A program made the position numbers and the translations under genes. DNA of 64,000 nt. Origin: an uncultured bacterium. Its GTDB lineage: Bacteria > Cyanobacteriota > Vampirovibrionia > Gastranaerophilales > Gastranaerophilaceae. Of this stretch, positions 49,527-58,365 are shown piece after piece; positions within the stretch are counted from its first letter, which is position 1, and each line of letters opens with the position of its first letter. A model generated the notes under the pieces. That model was not told where the DNA came from and did not search any database. It was given only the letters and a program-made list of their open reading frames with translations. The DNA is taken from NCBI GenBank assembly GCA_948964545.1, contig CAREDV010000003.1, positions 1 through 64,000 on the forward strand, written 5' to 3'.

Positions 49527-49821
49527 TAAATTTGAACAACCTATTAAAATTAATACATTTTATTTTAATAGAGAAATTTTTGAATTTCTTCAATCTGTAG
49601 AGGATTTGAAAATCCGACTGGCATTATATGAAAATTTCGTATATTGGGCATTAAATAATGAATGCAATCCAAACCCAATTACTGAAATACCAAGTTTATT
49701 AAATGATAAGATGAATGAGCTTGTTGCAAGCACGACATACGCTGGTTTAAATAAATATCGTTGGGATTTTTATCACGGTAAACAGGGTGGACGTCCTAAA
49801 CGTGAAAATAAATTCTTTTAA
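49516..49821 (+). CDS. Hypothetical element protein with basic C-terminus
   Basis: This 101-residue protein starts at ATG 49516 after AAAGGAGGTGAGAG. It reads INTFYFNREIFEFLQSVEDLKIRLALYENFVYWALNN and ends KYRWDFYHGKQGGRPKRENKFF, whose final basic patch could bind nucleic acid. It resembles small phage or plasmid replication-module proteins in style; no family is assigned. A terminator follows. Confidence 0.6.
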   Translation: MVYSKFEQPIKINTFYFNREIFEFLQSVEDLKIRLALYENFVYWALNNECNPNPITEIPSLLNDKMNELVASTTYAGLNKYRWDFYHGKQGGRPKRENKFF

Positions 49822-49824
49822 ATT

Positions 49825-49855
49825 AGGGAGGGTTATTCGAAACCCTCTCTTTTTG
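49825..49855 (+). terminator. Terminator of the 48782-49821 unit
   Basis: GAGGGTT and AACCCTC stems over ATTCGA, followed by TCTTTTTG, lie 4 bp after the stop. Confidence 0.75.
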
Positions 49856-49857
49856 TA

Positions 49858-50177
49858 ATGGGTGGTTTATATAAACATAATATAATTTAATATTTATATT
49901 AATTATACACATTTTATTATTAACTATTAATTTATCTAAAAAGACATCTGTTTTATAATTTTACAATGTATATAAAGTGTTTATGAAGTCCATGAGTGTC
50001 ACACTATAATCCCATAATACTCTAATGTTTTTGTACGGGGTATTATTGGTTTATATCCCCCCTCTTGTTTATTAAAGTTCTGCAGAATTGTAATGGATAG
50101 TTATAAGTTTTTATTTTTTACTCCGACAATTTTACGACAATTTGATTTTTTGAGGTAAATTTTCCCACTGAAAAAGA
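49858..50177. other. Element right-end non-coding region
   Basis: About 320 bp of AT-rich DNA without a plausible gene. It contains the palindrome TTCTGCAGAA near 50080 and, at 50123-50140, CCGACAA and ACGACAA 11 bp apart, matching the pair near attL. It is the likely right arm of the attachment site. Confidence 0.5.
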
Positions 50178-50278
<101 letters not shown>

Positions 50279-50383
50279 AAAACATATTTAATTTACATTA
50301 ATTATATTAGCATGAAAATTTTTTCTTGCAAGAGGAAATTTTACACTTATAATATTAAAACCTATTTTAATGAAATATATTAA

Positions 50384-50554
50384 AAATGTAAAAGATTGCG
50401 GATTTGGTCATCAGGATTTAAGTTTTTTGTTGATGGGCAATTCATAATAAATGATGATATGAACGGCGCAGGCTGTACTGCAAAAGCTTTTAATGATGAA
50501 AATTTTGGAAAAATATGCCGTAACAGTTATTTTTATTGTATAATTTTCTTATAG
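50384..50554 (+). pseudogene. Short open frame, possible C-terminal remnant of a pilin-like gene
   Basis: A frame of 56 codons without a proper start reads GFKFFVDGQFIINDDMNGAG, then CTAKAFNDENFGKIC. The end pattern (GxGCTAK) recalls C-termini of type II/IV pseudopilins. It lies just beyond the tRNA in the gap before alaS. No signal or N-terminal methylation motif is present, so if real it is a degraded piece. Confidence 0.25.
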
Positions 50555-50567
50555 AAAAGAGGAAATT

Positions 50568-53162
50568 ATGCTAAGCGGAAATGAAATTAGAAAATTATAT
50601 TTAGATTACTTTAAAGATAAACATCAGCATACTGTAGTTGAAAGTTCAAGTCTTGTCCCCGATAACCCCACTGTCTTGTTAACAACTGCAGGTATGTTAC
50701 AGTTTTTACCAATATTCTTAGGGATTGTAAAATCTCCCTATGACCCTGCACGTGCGGCTTCTTGCCAGAAGTGTGCAAGAGCAGGCGGAAAAGATTCTGA
50801 TATTGAAAACGTCGGAAGAACTCCACGTCATCATACATTCTTTGAAATGCTCGGAAATTTTTCGTTTGGCGATTATTATAAAAAAGAAATTATTCCTTGG
50901 GCTTGGGAATTTGTTACAGAAGTTTTAAAATTAGATAAAGATAGACTTTGGATTACTATTTTTGAAACTGATGATGAAGCTTATGATATCTGGAGAAGCG
51001 TTGGTGTTCCTGCTGAACGTATCAGACGTAAAGGCAAAAAAGATAATTTCTGGGGCCCTCCAGGCGCTTCGGGCTCTTGCGGTCCTTGTTCTGAAATCCA
51101 TTACGATTTAGGTGAAGATTTAAAATGTTCTGATGATTGCGGAATTGATACCTGTGAATGTGACAGATGGGTTGAGATTTGGAACTTAGTATTCACAGAA
51201 CTTTATCAGGATGAAGAGGGCAACCAATCTCCATTAGAAAGCAAAAATGTTGATACAGGCATGGGCTTGGAACGTATTACTATGGTTTGTCAGGGTGTTC
51301 GTTCAACTTTTGAAACAGACTTGTTGAAACCTATTATGGATAAAGTTTGTGAGATGAGTGGTGTTCCTTACAAAAAATCTGAAAAAACAGATATTTCGCT
51401 TCGTATTATCACAGATCACGCAAGATGCGTAACATTCTTGATTTCTGATGGTGTAATCCCAGGTAATGAGGGCAGAAGTTATGTTTTAAGAATGATTTTA
51501 CGCCGCGCATTACGCCATGGAAAAATTTTGGGAATGGACTTGCCGTTCTTGTATAAACTTGTTGATGTTGTTGTGGAACATTATGGTGAGGCTTATCCAG
51601 ATTTGGTTAAGAATAAAGCGAAAATTGTTGACGTAATTAAAAAAGAAGAAGAACGTTTTGCAAAAACTCTTGACAGAGGTTACAAAATGTTGGATGAATT
51701 TATTGACAATAAAAAAGATATTGACGGTGAAAGCGCATTTAAACTCTATGATACTTTTGGTTTCCCGTTTGAATTAACAAAAGAAATTGCAGAAGAAAAC
51801 GATTTGAATGTGGATGAAGCAGGCTATAAACAAGCTATGCAGGAACAAAAAGACCGTGCTAAAGCAGCGACTGCAAAGATTTCTGTTACAGGTGATATTA
51901 AGTATGCAAAAATTGAGGATGAAGTTGGCCCGACTGAATTTGTCGGATATACTGAAAACGAATGTGATGCCAAAATTCTTGCAACGGTTGAGGGTGACGG
52001 ATATGTTGATATTATCTTGAATAAAACACCTTTCTATGCTGAATGCGGCGGCCAAACAGGCGATAGCGGCGTTATCGAAAACGACAATTTGAAAGCGGAA
52101 GTTTTGACAACTTTCAAGGTTAATAAACTTTTTGTACACCGTTCAAAAGTTATTAACGGCGAAATTACAATTGGTGAAACTGTTTGTGCGAAAATTGATG
52201 TTGAGCGCAGAGAGCAAATTAGACTTCACCACTCATCTGCTCACTTGTTGCAATCAGCTTTGATTAAGGTTCTCGGTGATGAGGTTCATCAGGCAGGTTC
52301 TCAGGTAGAAGAAAACAGAATGCGTTTTGACTTTACTTTTTCACGCGCAATGACACCTGAAGAAATTTTCAAAGCTGAAGATATTATTAACGGCTGGATT
52401 TCACAAGGTTTGAATATTGAATGTGAAGAAATGGATATTGAACAGGCAAAATTGACTGGCGCTACAGCATTATTTGGTGAAAAATACGAGGATGTTGTAA
52501 GAGTTGTTTCAATGGGCAGTATTTCAAAAGAATTTTGCGCGGGAACTCATGCGAGAAATACAGGCGATCTTCGTTTGTTTAAAATTGTATCTGAGGGTGC
52601 AATCGCAGCGGGTACAAGACGTATTGAAGTTGTTGTCGGCAAATCGGCATTTGAATTTATGAATGCAAAAGTTAAAGAAATTGATAAACTTTCTTTGATG
52701 TTTAAAGTTCATTTTGATGAAGTTACAGAACGTGTCCAAAAGCTTCAAGACGAGAACCGCGAACTTACTAAACAGCTTGAAAAATTGAAAGAAGAAAATT
52801 CAAGAGCTAAATTTGCGACATTCTTGTCAAAAGCTCAAGATATCGAAGGCGGAAAACTCTTTATCACAAAAGTTGAAAATATTGACGGCAATGCAATCAA
52901 GACAGGTATTGAGTTTATGTCTCAAAAATTAGGCGAAAGCATAATTGTTTTAGCTTCCGAAAAAACAGTTGCTGTAAAAGTTTCAGACAGCTTTGTGAAA
53001 AAAGGTGTTAACGCGGGCAAAATTGTCGGCGAAATTGCAAAAGCAACAGGTGCAAACGGCGGCGGACGTCCTAACTTTGCGCAGGGCGGTGTAAAAGATG
53101 CTTCAAAACTCGATGAGGTTTTGGCAAAAGTTGAAGATGAATTGAAATCAGTAAAAGTATAA
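50568..53162 (+). CDS. alaS: Alanyl-tRNA synthetase
   Basis: At 864 residues this is full-length AlaRS. It begins SGNEIRKLYLDYFKDK. Motif-2 region TAGMLQFLPIFLG and PRHHTFFEMLGNFSFGDYYK, GASGSCGPCSEIHYD and the DTGMGLERI catalytic segment are all present. The editing domain has HHSSAHLLQSAL and EFCAGTHARNTGD (zinc ligands). The last 120 residues form the C-Ala oligomerisation domain (NGGGRPNFAQGGVKD). Shine-Dalgarno AGAGGAAAT. The 3' end overlaps the convergent XRE gene by 15 bp. Confidence 0.97.
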   Translation: MLSGNEIRKLYLDYFKDKHQHTVVESSSLVPDNPTVLLTTAGMLQFLPIFLGIVKSPYDPARAASCQKCARAGGKDSDIENVGRTPRHHTFFEMLGNFSFGDYYKKEIIPWAWEFVTEVLKLDKDRLWITIFETDDEAYDIWRSVGVPAERIRRKGKKDNFWGPPGASGSCGPCSEIHYDLGEDLKCSDDCGIDTCECDRWVEIWNLVFTELYQDEEGNQSPLESKNVDTGMGLERITMVCQGVRSTFETDLLKPIMDKVCEMSGVPYKKSEKTDISLRIITDHARCVTFLISDGVIPGNEGRSYVLRMILRRALRHGKILGMDLPFLYKLVDVVVEHYGEAYPDLVKNKAKIVDVIKKEEERFAKTLDRGYKMLDEFIDNKKDIDGESAFKLYDTFGFPFELTKEIAEENDLNVDEAGYKQAMQEQKDRAKAATAKISVTGDIKYAKIEDEVGPTEFVGYTENECDAKILATVEGDGYVDIILNKTPFYAECGGQTGDSGVIENDNLKAEVLTTFKVNKLFVHRSKVINGEITIGETVCAKIDVERREQIRLHHSSAHLLQSALIKVLGDEVHQAGSQVEENRMRFDFTFSRAMTPEEIFKAEDIINGWISQGLNIECEEMDIEQAKLTGATALFGEKYEDVVRVVSMGSISKEFCAGTHARNTGDLRLFKIVSEGAIAAGTRRIEVVVGKSAFEFMNAKVKEIDKLSLMFKVHFDEVTERVQKLQDENRELTKQLEKLKEENSRAKFATFLSKAQDIEGGKLFITKVENIDGNAIKTGIEFMSQKLGESIIVLASEKTVAVKVSDSFVKKGVNAGKIVGEIAKATGANGGGRPNFAQGGVKDASKLDEVLAKVEDELKSVKV

Positions 53163-53381
53163 AATATCATTAACTGATGAAAGATTTAAACTAAAACAAA
53201 GACGGTCAAGATGATAGGTGTTAATACCAACAGCTTGACCGTTTTCAATTCTTTTGAGGTATTTTATGCTGATATCGGATTTTTCAGACAATTGTTTAAT
53301 TGTCAAATTTTGTTGCAGCCTTAATTCTTTCACTCTGTTTCCGATTAAAACAAGTCGTTGTTCAAATGTTGTCTTTTGCAT
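53148..53381 (-). CDS. XRE-family regulator
   Basis: This 77-residue HTH_3 protein reads IGNRVKELRLQQNLTIKQLSEKSDISIKYLKRIENGQAVGINTYHLDRLCFSLNL. It has the helix-turn-helix Q-L-S-E-K-S ... I-K-Y-L-K-R-I-E-N-G. It is divergent from a second XRE gene with a 95-bp shared control region, a switch-like layout. A Shine-Dalgarno GGAG precedes the ATG. Confidence 0.8.
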   Translation of the reverse strand: MQKTTFEQRLVLIGNRVKELRLQQNLTIKQLSEKSDISIKYLKRIENGQAVGINTYHLDRLCFSLNLSSVNDILYFY

Positions 53382-53476
53382 ATCAACTCCTTTGATTATT
53401 GGTCGTAAATAGTTGACTATATGTCTATATTAGTTTATTGATTATACTTTGTCAATAGTCTATTATAATTGATATT
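53382..53476. promoter_or_regulatory. Shared control region of divergent XRE genes
   Basis: The 95 bp contain related sites TAGTTGACTATA, ATGTCTATATTAG and GTCAATAGTCTATTATAAT, sharing GTC(A/T)AT/GACTAT cores in both orientations, plus TATAAT at 53464-53469 for the rightward gene. Mutual repression is a possible reading. Confidence 0.45.
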
Positions 53477-53713
53477 ATGGCAAGTGAAACAAGTAAAATA
53501 CATATTAAAATTGGTCTTAAAATAAAGTTAGAAAGAACAAAGCGAAAACTTTCACAAGAAAAACTTGGTGAATTGGCAGGTATGAGTAAGACGCATATTG
53601 GTGATATTGAACGTGGTACAACTGTACCCTCAATTGAAACTCTTAACAAAATTGCATTAGCACTTAATATTGAATTGGTTGAGTTGATTGATGTCTCTAA
53701 AGTTGATTTATAG
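53477..53713 (+). CDS. XRE-family regulator
   Basis: This 78-residue HTH_3 protein reads IGLKIKLERTKRKLSQEKLGELAGMSKTHIGDIERGTTVPSIETLNKIALALNIELVELI, a textbook XRE domain (SQEKLGELAGMSK ... IERG). It ends 6 bp before the -35 box of antisense RNA D, so its transcription could enter the toxin locus in the antisense direction. Confidence 0.88.
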   Translation: MASETSKIHIKIGLKIKLERTKRKLSQEKLGELAGMSKTHIGDIERGTTVPSIETLNKIALALNIELVELIDVSKVDL

Positions 53714-53718
53714 GGGAC

Positions 53719-53746
53719 TTGAAATTTAAAAAAAATACGTTATAAT
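53719..53746 (+). promoter_or_regulatory. Promoter of antisense RNA D
   Basis: TTGAAA (53719-53724), a 16-bp spacer and TATAAT (53741-53746), with AATACGTTATAATATAAA in common with locus B. Confidence 0.8.
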
Positions 53747-53752
53747 ATAAAC

Positions 53753-53865
53753 ATAGGGAAAAGACCTCAAGAGGTCTCAGTCTCTTGAAGTCTTTACTTA
53801 ACTCCCTATTTGAAATGGTATAACGCTATGATTATCGCAAAGATAAGCCATAGCGTTTCTTCTGT
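53753..53865 (+). ncRNA. Putative antisense antitoxin RNA D
   Basis: The outer stem is ATAGGGA (53753-53759) / TCCCTAT (53803-53809). The inner hairpin is GACCTCAAGAG (53763-53773) / CTCTTGAAGTC (53782-53792). The terminal hairpin in the antisense of peptide D is AACGCTATG (53822-53830) / CATAGCGTT (53849-53857), with an inner TTATC / GATAA, followed by TCTTCT. Compared with locus B, the inner stem sequence differs while the pairing is kept. Confidence 0.7.
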
Positions 53866-53889
53866 TATGAAGAATAACATCTCTTTCAT
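53806..53889 (-). CDS. Small hydrophobic peptide D, type I toxin-like
   Basis: This 27-residue peptide has an amphipathic head (MKEMLFFITEE), a hydrophobic stretch (LWLIFAIIIAL) and a YHFK tail. The Shine-Dalgarno AAAGGTGGTG overlaps sequence that can pair with ACCACC upstream in the same leader. The leader begins with AAGGGTAAGC, like B and C. The coding region is fully opposed by antisense RNA D. Its ITEE-x-L-x-L-I pattern resembles ITEKALLLI in peptide C, suggesting common ancestry. Confidence 0.7.
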   Translation of the reverse strand: MKEMLFFITEETLWLIFAIIIALYHFK

Positions 53890-54029
53890 CACCACCTTTC
53901 CGTTTAAAGTCTACTTAACAAGTTTGTGACGGAGGTGGTAAACAGGAGCTTACCCTTGTTTATTATTTTAACATAAAAAACAAAAGATATTATTAAAATT
54001 TTTGTGTTATAATATTTTAGAGGTGTATT

Positions 54030-54467
54030 ATGACAGTATTGAAAATTGAAAGATTAGAACACAACAAATTCTTGCCTGAGTACAAAACAGAGGGTGCAGC
54101 GGGAATGGATTTGTGTGCCGCAATAGCAGAGCCGATTACACTTAAACCGCTTGAAAGAGCCTTAATTCCGACAGGTTTGAAAATTGAACTTGAACATGGA
54201 TATGAGGCTCAAATCAGACCGCGTTCGGGACTTTCTATAAAACACGGAATTACGCTCATTAATTGTGTGGGAACGATTGACGAGGATTACAGAGGTGAGG
54301 TTTGTGTGCCTGTGGTTAATCTTTCAAATGAAACTTATACAATTCAACCTGATGAAAGAATTGCGCAAATGGTTATTGCGCGAGTTGAGCAGGCTGAAAT
54401 TAAGGTTGCAGTTGAGTTGACAGAAACCATACGCGGTGCTGGCGGATTTGGCTCAACAGGCAAATAA
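54030..54467 (+). CDS. dut: Deoxyuridine 5'-triphosphate nucleotidohydrolase
   Basis: This 145-residue trimeric dUTPase has all five motifs: AAGMDLCA, RPRSGLSIKHG, NCVGTIDEDYRGEV, ERIAQMVIA and the C-terminal RGAGGFGSTG. It removes dUTP to keep uracil out of DNA. Shine-Dalgarno AGAGGTG. A terminator follows. Confidence 0.97.
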   Translation: MTVLKIERLEHNKFLPEYKTEGAAGMDLCAAIAEPITLKPLERALIPTGLKIELEHGYEAQIRPRSGLSIKHGITLINCVGTIDEDYRGEVCVPVVNLSNETYTIQPDERIAQMVIARVEQAEIKVAVELTETIRGAGGFGSTGK

Positions 54468-54476
54468 TGAAATAAA

Positions 54477-54500
54477 AAAACCTCTTTTATAAGAGGTTTT
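54477..54500 (+). terminator. Terminator after dut
   Basis: AAAACCTCTT / AAGAGGTTTT with a TTAT loop, then AATTTTTT. Confidence 0.85.
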
Positions 54501-54530
54501 AATTTTTTATACACGATAGAAAGAGAGGAA

Positions 54531-54686
54531 TTATTTTTTTTGAGGGTTAAAGACTGAAATATCTTTCAAGTCTTTTAACGCGAAATTTGTGTTAATATCC
54601 GTTAATGGATTTTGTTTATCATTATTTTGTTTTTGCCAGTAGTTATCTGGTAATTTTGGATATCCTGATTGAATTTCATTTCCCAT
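54531..54686 (-). CDS. Short hypothetical protein, 51 residues
   Basis: An open frame from ATG 54686 reads MGNEIQSGYPKLPDNYWQ and ends DISVFNPQKK. It is polar, without a membrane span. TTAAAT lies 5 nt before the ATG and no near Shine-Dalgarno exists, so it would be leaderless. It has no recognised family, but the composition looks protein-like and it fills an otherwise empty gap. Confidence 0.45.
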   Translation of the reverse strand: MGNEIQSGYPKLPDNYWQKQNNDKQNPLTDINTNFALKDLKDISVFNPQKK

Positions 54687-54739
54687 ATTCTATTTAACGA
54701 CCTCACTGCTTGAAAACTTTAAAATTATATTAATTTTTG

Positions 54740-56959
54740 TTACATTCTTTGGATTGTAAGAAGCATTTCATTTGGAACAAAGTAATCTTTTACGCCGTAA
54801 TTTGCGTTTACAAATAAGAATTCTACAGTATCTCCATGTGCGATATCAATATCGTCAAACGGAATGCTTACATCAACAAATTTATCATATACTGTTTGAA
54901 TATTTTTAGGTGATGCGATTGTCCATAAATTATTCGGTATTGCTTTTACGAGTCTTACAAGATTAATTTCGTTTTCATAAATTGACACTTGCAATTCGTT
55001 ATGGAATTTCTCTTTACAAATTGGCAGAATGCTTTCGGTTTTTTGAATAATTCTGATAGGCGAAAGAGGTTGTTTTTTATCTCTGTTTCGCATATAGATG
55101 TACATTTGGTTAACTTGTTTGGATAAAATATTATCCTTAATATATTCATTAATATAGCATCTGATATAAAGGTTGTCTTTGTCGTAGCCAAAACAGATTT
55201 TGTCGTAAAATTTATCTTCTCTTAATACAGGGCCGTCAGGGATTTTAATGCACCCTGCGTTAAGCCAGCTTCCGTCATCATGGTCTTTTCCGTCAAGAAT
55301 TGGTGTAAATTCACCTTTTGGATATCTTGATGGTTTTGCTATTGCTGATAAAAGCGGAGTGTCAAGATATTCTGGTATTTCCAAATCTAAATAGCGATAA
55401 ATATTTTTCAAATGTTCTCTGAAAAGATAGTCAAAAATATTATCACGTCCTGAATCGTTCGGTTCACCATACCACCAGAACCAATCAGAACCTTCGCATA
55501 TAAAGAGTTCGCGTCTTGCGGTTTCAATATTAGGGTCAAGTGGATTTTGTTTTACGTATGCAGAAAAATCATCTCTTACCTGTTTTAGATATCTCCAAGC
55601 AAGATTTTTCAAAGGTTCGTCAATCCAGAGTTTAAAGTTTCTGTTTACCCATGAACCTGAACAAATTTTATTTAAAGGTTTTTGGGTATCTTTTTCAAGA
55701 TAATCACTTATGAGAACAGTTTCTAAAGTTTCATCTTCTTCTATGAGTTTATAGAGTGTATTTAAGAAAACTGCACCGTCTGCAGAATATCTTTCCCAGC
55801 AGTTTTCTCCATCCATTGCGATTGTTAAAAGGTGGTTATTATCAGGTGATGAAAGAAGTTTACTTTGGGCAACTTTAATTCTGTCGTATAAATCGTTTGC
55901 AGCTCCTTCAGGTGTATGATTCGGGTATTCAAAACTTATCAGGCTTGGTATAAGTGAATCTCTAAATAAAATTTTAGTATCATTATAATTATAAGTTTTG
56001 AAAAGGTGATATGGTTCTTCCATATGACCTCTGAAGTCTCTGGCAAATTCAAAGTTTATAGAATCTGACAGTATTCCTTCATCTGAAATTGTCCAGTTTA
56101 TACCGAGTTCTTTAAACATATTCATAACTTTCGGGCTGATACAATGTTCTGATGGCCATATACCTTTTGGACGTATGCCGAATATTTCTTCAATTCTGTC
56201 TAGTGCTGATTTGGTTTGGATTTTTCCATCTAGTTCCATTTTTAAGTTTAGCGGCAGTTCGCTGACTGAAGATTTTTTTACAGTGTTTATGTCGAGCAGA
56301 ATTGGAAGAATCGGGTGATAGTATGGACTTGTAGTAATTTCTATTTTACCCTTGTTAAGACATTTTTTGTAAGCAGGAATAATATGTCTTATTATATCTC
56401 TTTGAATATCTATTATTTTGATTCTGTCTTGTATTGTATAATTTTTACCTTTTTTGAATAATTTTTTTAATTCGGGGTATTTATTTTTGTAAATCGGATC
56501 AGACCATACTAAATTGAAAAGTGCAGTTAAATCGGAATATTCTTGATCTGTAAAAATACTAATATCATTTCCCGAACTCGCCTGATATTTTTGATAAAGT
56601 CTGTTATATTCGGGAAATGGCAGAATCATGGAATGATAATTTGCGTCAAAAAAATTATTTATAATAAATTCTTTATCATCATCAGTAAGATTTTTTGTAA
56701 TTGTAATTCTTGAATGAATATCATGTAGTCCTTTTTCGCCATAATCTATTAAAGCATCCAGCAAAATTGGTACAAGGTTAAAGTTTAATTTAAGATTTTT
56801 AAACTTGTCGACGATTGTCACCATATCAAGATAATCTTTTACAGCATGTAGTCTTACCCAGGGCATCAGATAATCACCCTGCGGTGTAAGCTGATACACA
56901 GGCTGGTGCATGTGCCAGTAGAATGCAATTGATAACTTTTTGTTCTGACTCATCATCAT
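54740..56959 (-). CDS. Glycoside hydrolase family 57 protein
   Basis: This 739-residue protein starts KKLSIAFYWHMHQPVYQL, the GH57 N-terminal motif (HMHQP). Further motifs include PYYHPILPIL, GIWPSEHCISPKVM (catalytic Glu region WPSE), TIAMDGENCWERY (Asp/Glu) and GSWVNRNFKLWIDEP. It probably cleaves alpha-glucan or a related glycan in the cytoplasm. The last 200 residues form a beta-rich accessory domain. Start 56959 is chosen because TTGCTA-17-TACAAT ends 7 nt upstream, a leaderless promoter. Confidence 0.93.
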   Translation of the reverse strand: MMMSQNKKLSIAFYWHMHQPVYQLTPQGDYLMPWVRLHAVKDYLDMVTIVDKFKNLKLNFNLVPILLDALIDYGEKGLHDIHSRITITKNLTDDDKEFIINNFFDANYHSMILPFPEYNRLYQKYQASSGNDISIFTDQEYSDLTALFNLVWSDPIYKNKYPELKKLFKKGKNYTIQDRIKIIDIQRDIIRHIIPAYKKCLNKGKIEITTSPYYHPILPILLDINTVKKSSVSELPLNLKMELDGKIQTKSALDRIEEIFGIRPKGIWPSEHCISPKVMNMFKELGINWTISDEGILSDSINFEFARDFRGHMEEPYHLFKTYNYNDTKILFRDSLIPSLISFEYPNHTPEGAANDLYDRIKVAQSKLLSSPDNNHLLTIAMDGENCWERYSADGAVFLNTLYKLIEEDETLETVLISDYLEKDTQKPLNKICSGSWVNRNFKLWIDEPLKNLAWRYLKQVRDDFSAYVKQNPLDPNIETARRELFICEGSDWFWWYGEPNDSGRDNIFDYLFREHLKNIYRYLDLEIPEYLDTPLLSAIAKPSRYPKGEFTPILDGKDHDDGSWLNAGCIKIPDGPVLREDKFYDKICFGYDKDNLYIRCYINEYIKDNILSKQVNQMYIYMRNRDKKQPLSPIRIIQKTESILPICKEKFHNELQVSIYENEINLVRLVKAIPNNLWTIASPKNIQTVYDKFVDVSIPFDDIDIAHGDTVEFLFVNANYGVKDYFVPNEMLLTIQRM

Positions 56960-57024
56960 ATATTTGATTGTAACAAAAATTTTTTTAAATAGCAAAAAAT
57001 ATTTTTACAGTGTTTAATTATTAT

Positions 57025-58086
57025 ATGAAAATTAATGCAATAAATTTTATTAAGCCTTATATTCCGCAATATCGGGAGGGGGGCAATTCTGCGAAAAATA
57101 TTCAAAATCAACAGTTTGATTATAGTTTAGCTGAAAGTATCGGCCGAAGTCAGGTAAATTTTGAAGGTCTAAAAAATAAAGATAAAGAATATCAAGAATA
57201 TGACAGAAAGTTTATCGATACATTAGCTCAAAATTTGAGATTATCAGATGAAGATAAACAAAGGCTTGTTGATAAAACAGATAAATATTTAAAAGATAAT
57301 AATTTCAAATCGCTTGAAGCTATAGCAGGTGATAAAAATCAAGAATTGCAGTCTAATTTTATTGCTGAATTAGGTTATGATATTTGCAAATCAGATTTTG
57401 ATTTTAATATTCTGGCAGAGACTTTTATGAATAGAATGTATTATGACGGACAATATAATCCTACTGTTGATAAATACGAAAAAGATTACGAAGTCGTTGA
57501 ACATATTTTGGATAAGTATGGTATGGATGACAATCGGAAAACAGAAATTTTTGATGTGCTAAAAATGCATGCTGATAGTTCGGGTGTTGAAACTGTTTTT
57601 GATTTATTTAAATTTGAAAAAGAACCTACAGTTTTAATGAGTTTAATAAAAGAACAATTACAGATTAATGATGAATTGGCTTGTGATTTGTTAATTGATT
57701 TTGGCATTGCTGCGAATAAAACTGATGCAGACCGCCGTTCGGAAATTTATCCATGGAAATTGACATCTGCGATGAATGAGTATGCAAAAGACCATGCTAT
57801 AGCCTGTGAAATTGTCGGAGAATATGACTTACAAGGTGATGATTTCTTTAAATTCAAAATTGAAGAAATTGATGATGACGAATCTGATGACAATGATGAA
57901 GTCGAAGAAACAAAAAGCACTATACAAGAAATTGCCGAACAACTTAACAGACGCCGTGAGGGTGTGAGTATTGAACAAATTTCATACGAGCTTATGGAAA
58001 AATACAATTTGCCATCAAAATCTTATGAATTCATAAAAAATACTATCAATGAATATGATGCTATTGAATTGTCAGACGATGACTAA
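57025..58086 (+). CDS. Hypothetical soluble protein
   Basis: This 353-residue helical protein is of unknown family, starting MKINAINFIKPYIPQYREGG, with a SQVNFEGLKNKD segment. The C-terminal half has a very acidic linker (EIDDDESDDNDEVEE) before a final helical domain. There is no signal peptide or membrane span. The GTG at 57010 is a less likely start. It is divergent from the GH57 gene and overlaps the convergent ACT gene by 4 bp. Confidence 0.6.
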   Translation: MKINAINFIKPYIPQYREGGNSAKNIQNQQFDYSLAESIGRSQVNFEGLKNKDKEYQEYDRKFIDTLAQNLRLSDEDKQRLVDKTDKYLKDNNFKSLEAIAGDKNQELQSNFIAELGYDICKSDFDFNILAETFMNRMYYDGQYNPTVDKYEKDYEVVEHILDKYGMDDNRKTEIFDVLKMHADSSGVETVFDLFKFEKEPTVLMSLIKEQLQINDELACDLLIDFGIAANKTDADRRSEIYPWKLTSAMNEYAKDHAIACEIVGEYDLQGDDFFKFKIEEIDDDESDDNDEVEETKSTIQEIAEQLNRRREGVSIEQISYELMEKYNLPSKSYEFIKNTINEYDAIELSDDD

Positions 58087-58355
58087 ACATTGTGCATATT
58101 GTCAAAAATTTCTTTGCGCTGAACCCAAATTTCCAAACCGAGTTTTTCACCTGTTTGAGTTAAAGCATCTTTGATTTCTTTAAAACTGCTTTTTGATGCC
58201 GAAATATTACACAGCATAAACATTACAAAATGTCCCTGCATCAAAGTTTGTTTGATGTCTTCAATATTAACTTCATGTTCAGCGAGTATGTTAACGACCG
58301 CTGCTACTATACCGATTTTATCTACACCTTGAACTGTTATAATAATCTGTGACAT
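58083..58355 (-). CDS. ACT-domain protein (GcvR/YbgE-like)
   Basis: This 90-residue single ACT domain reads MSQIIITVQGVDKIGIVAAVVNILAEHEVNIEDIKQTLMQGHFVMFMLC. It matches the free-standing UPF0237-type ACT proteins, thought to sense an amino acid. It is 10 bp downstream of the symporter gene and co-transcribed with it. Confidence 0.88.
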   Translation of the reverse strand: MSQIIITVQGVDKIGIVAAVVNILAEHEVNIEDIKQTLMQGHFVMFMLCNISASKSSFKEIKDALTQTGEKLGLEIWVQRKEIFDNMHNV

Positions 58356-58365
58356 TTTTTTCGCC

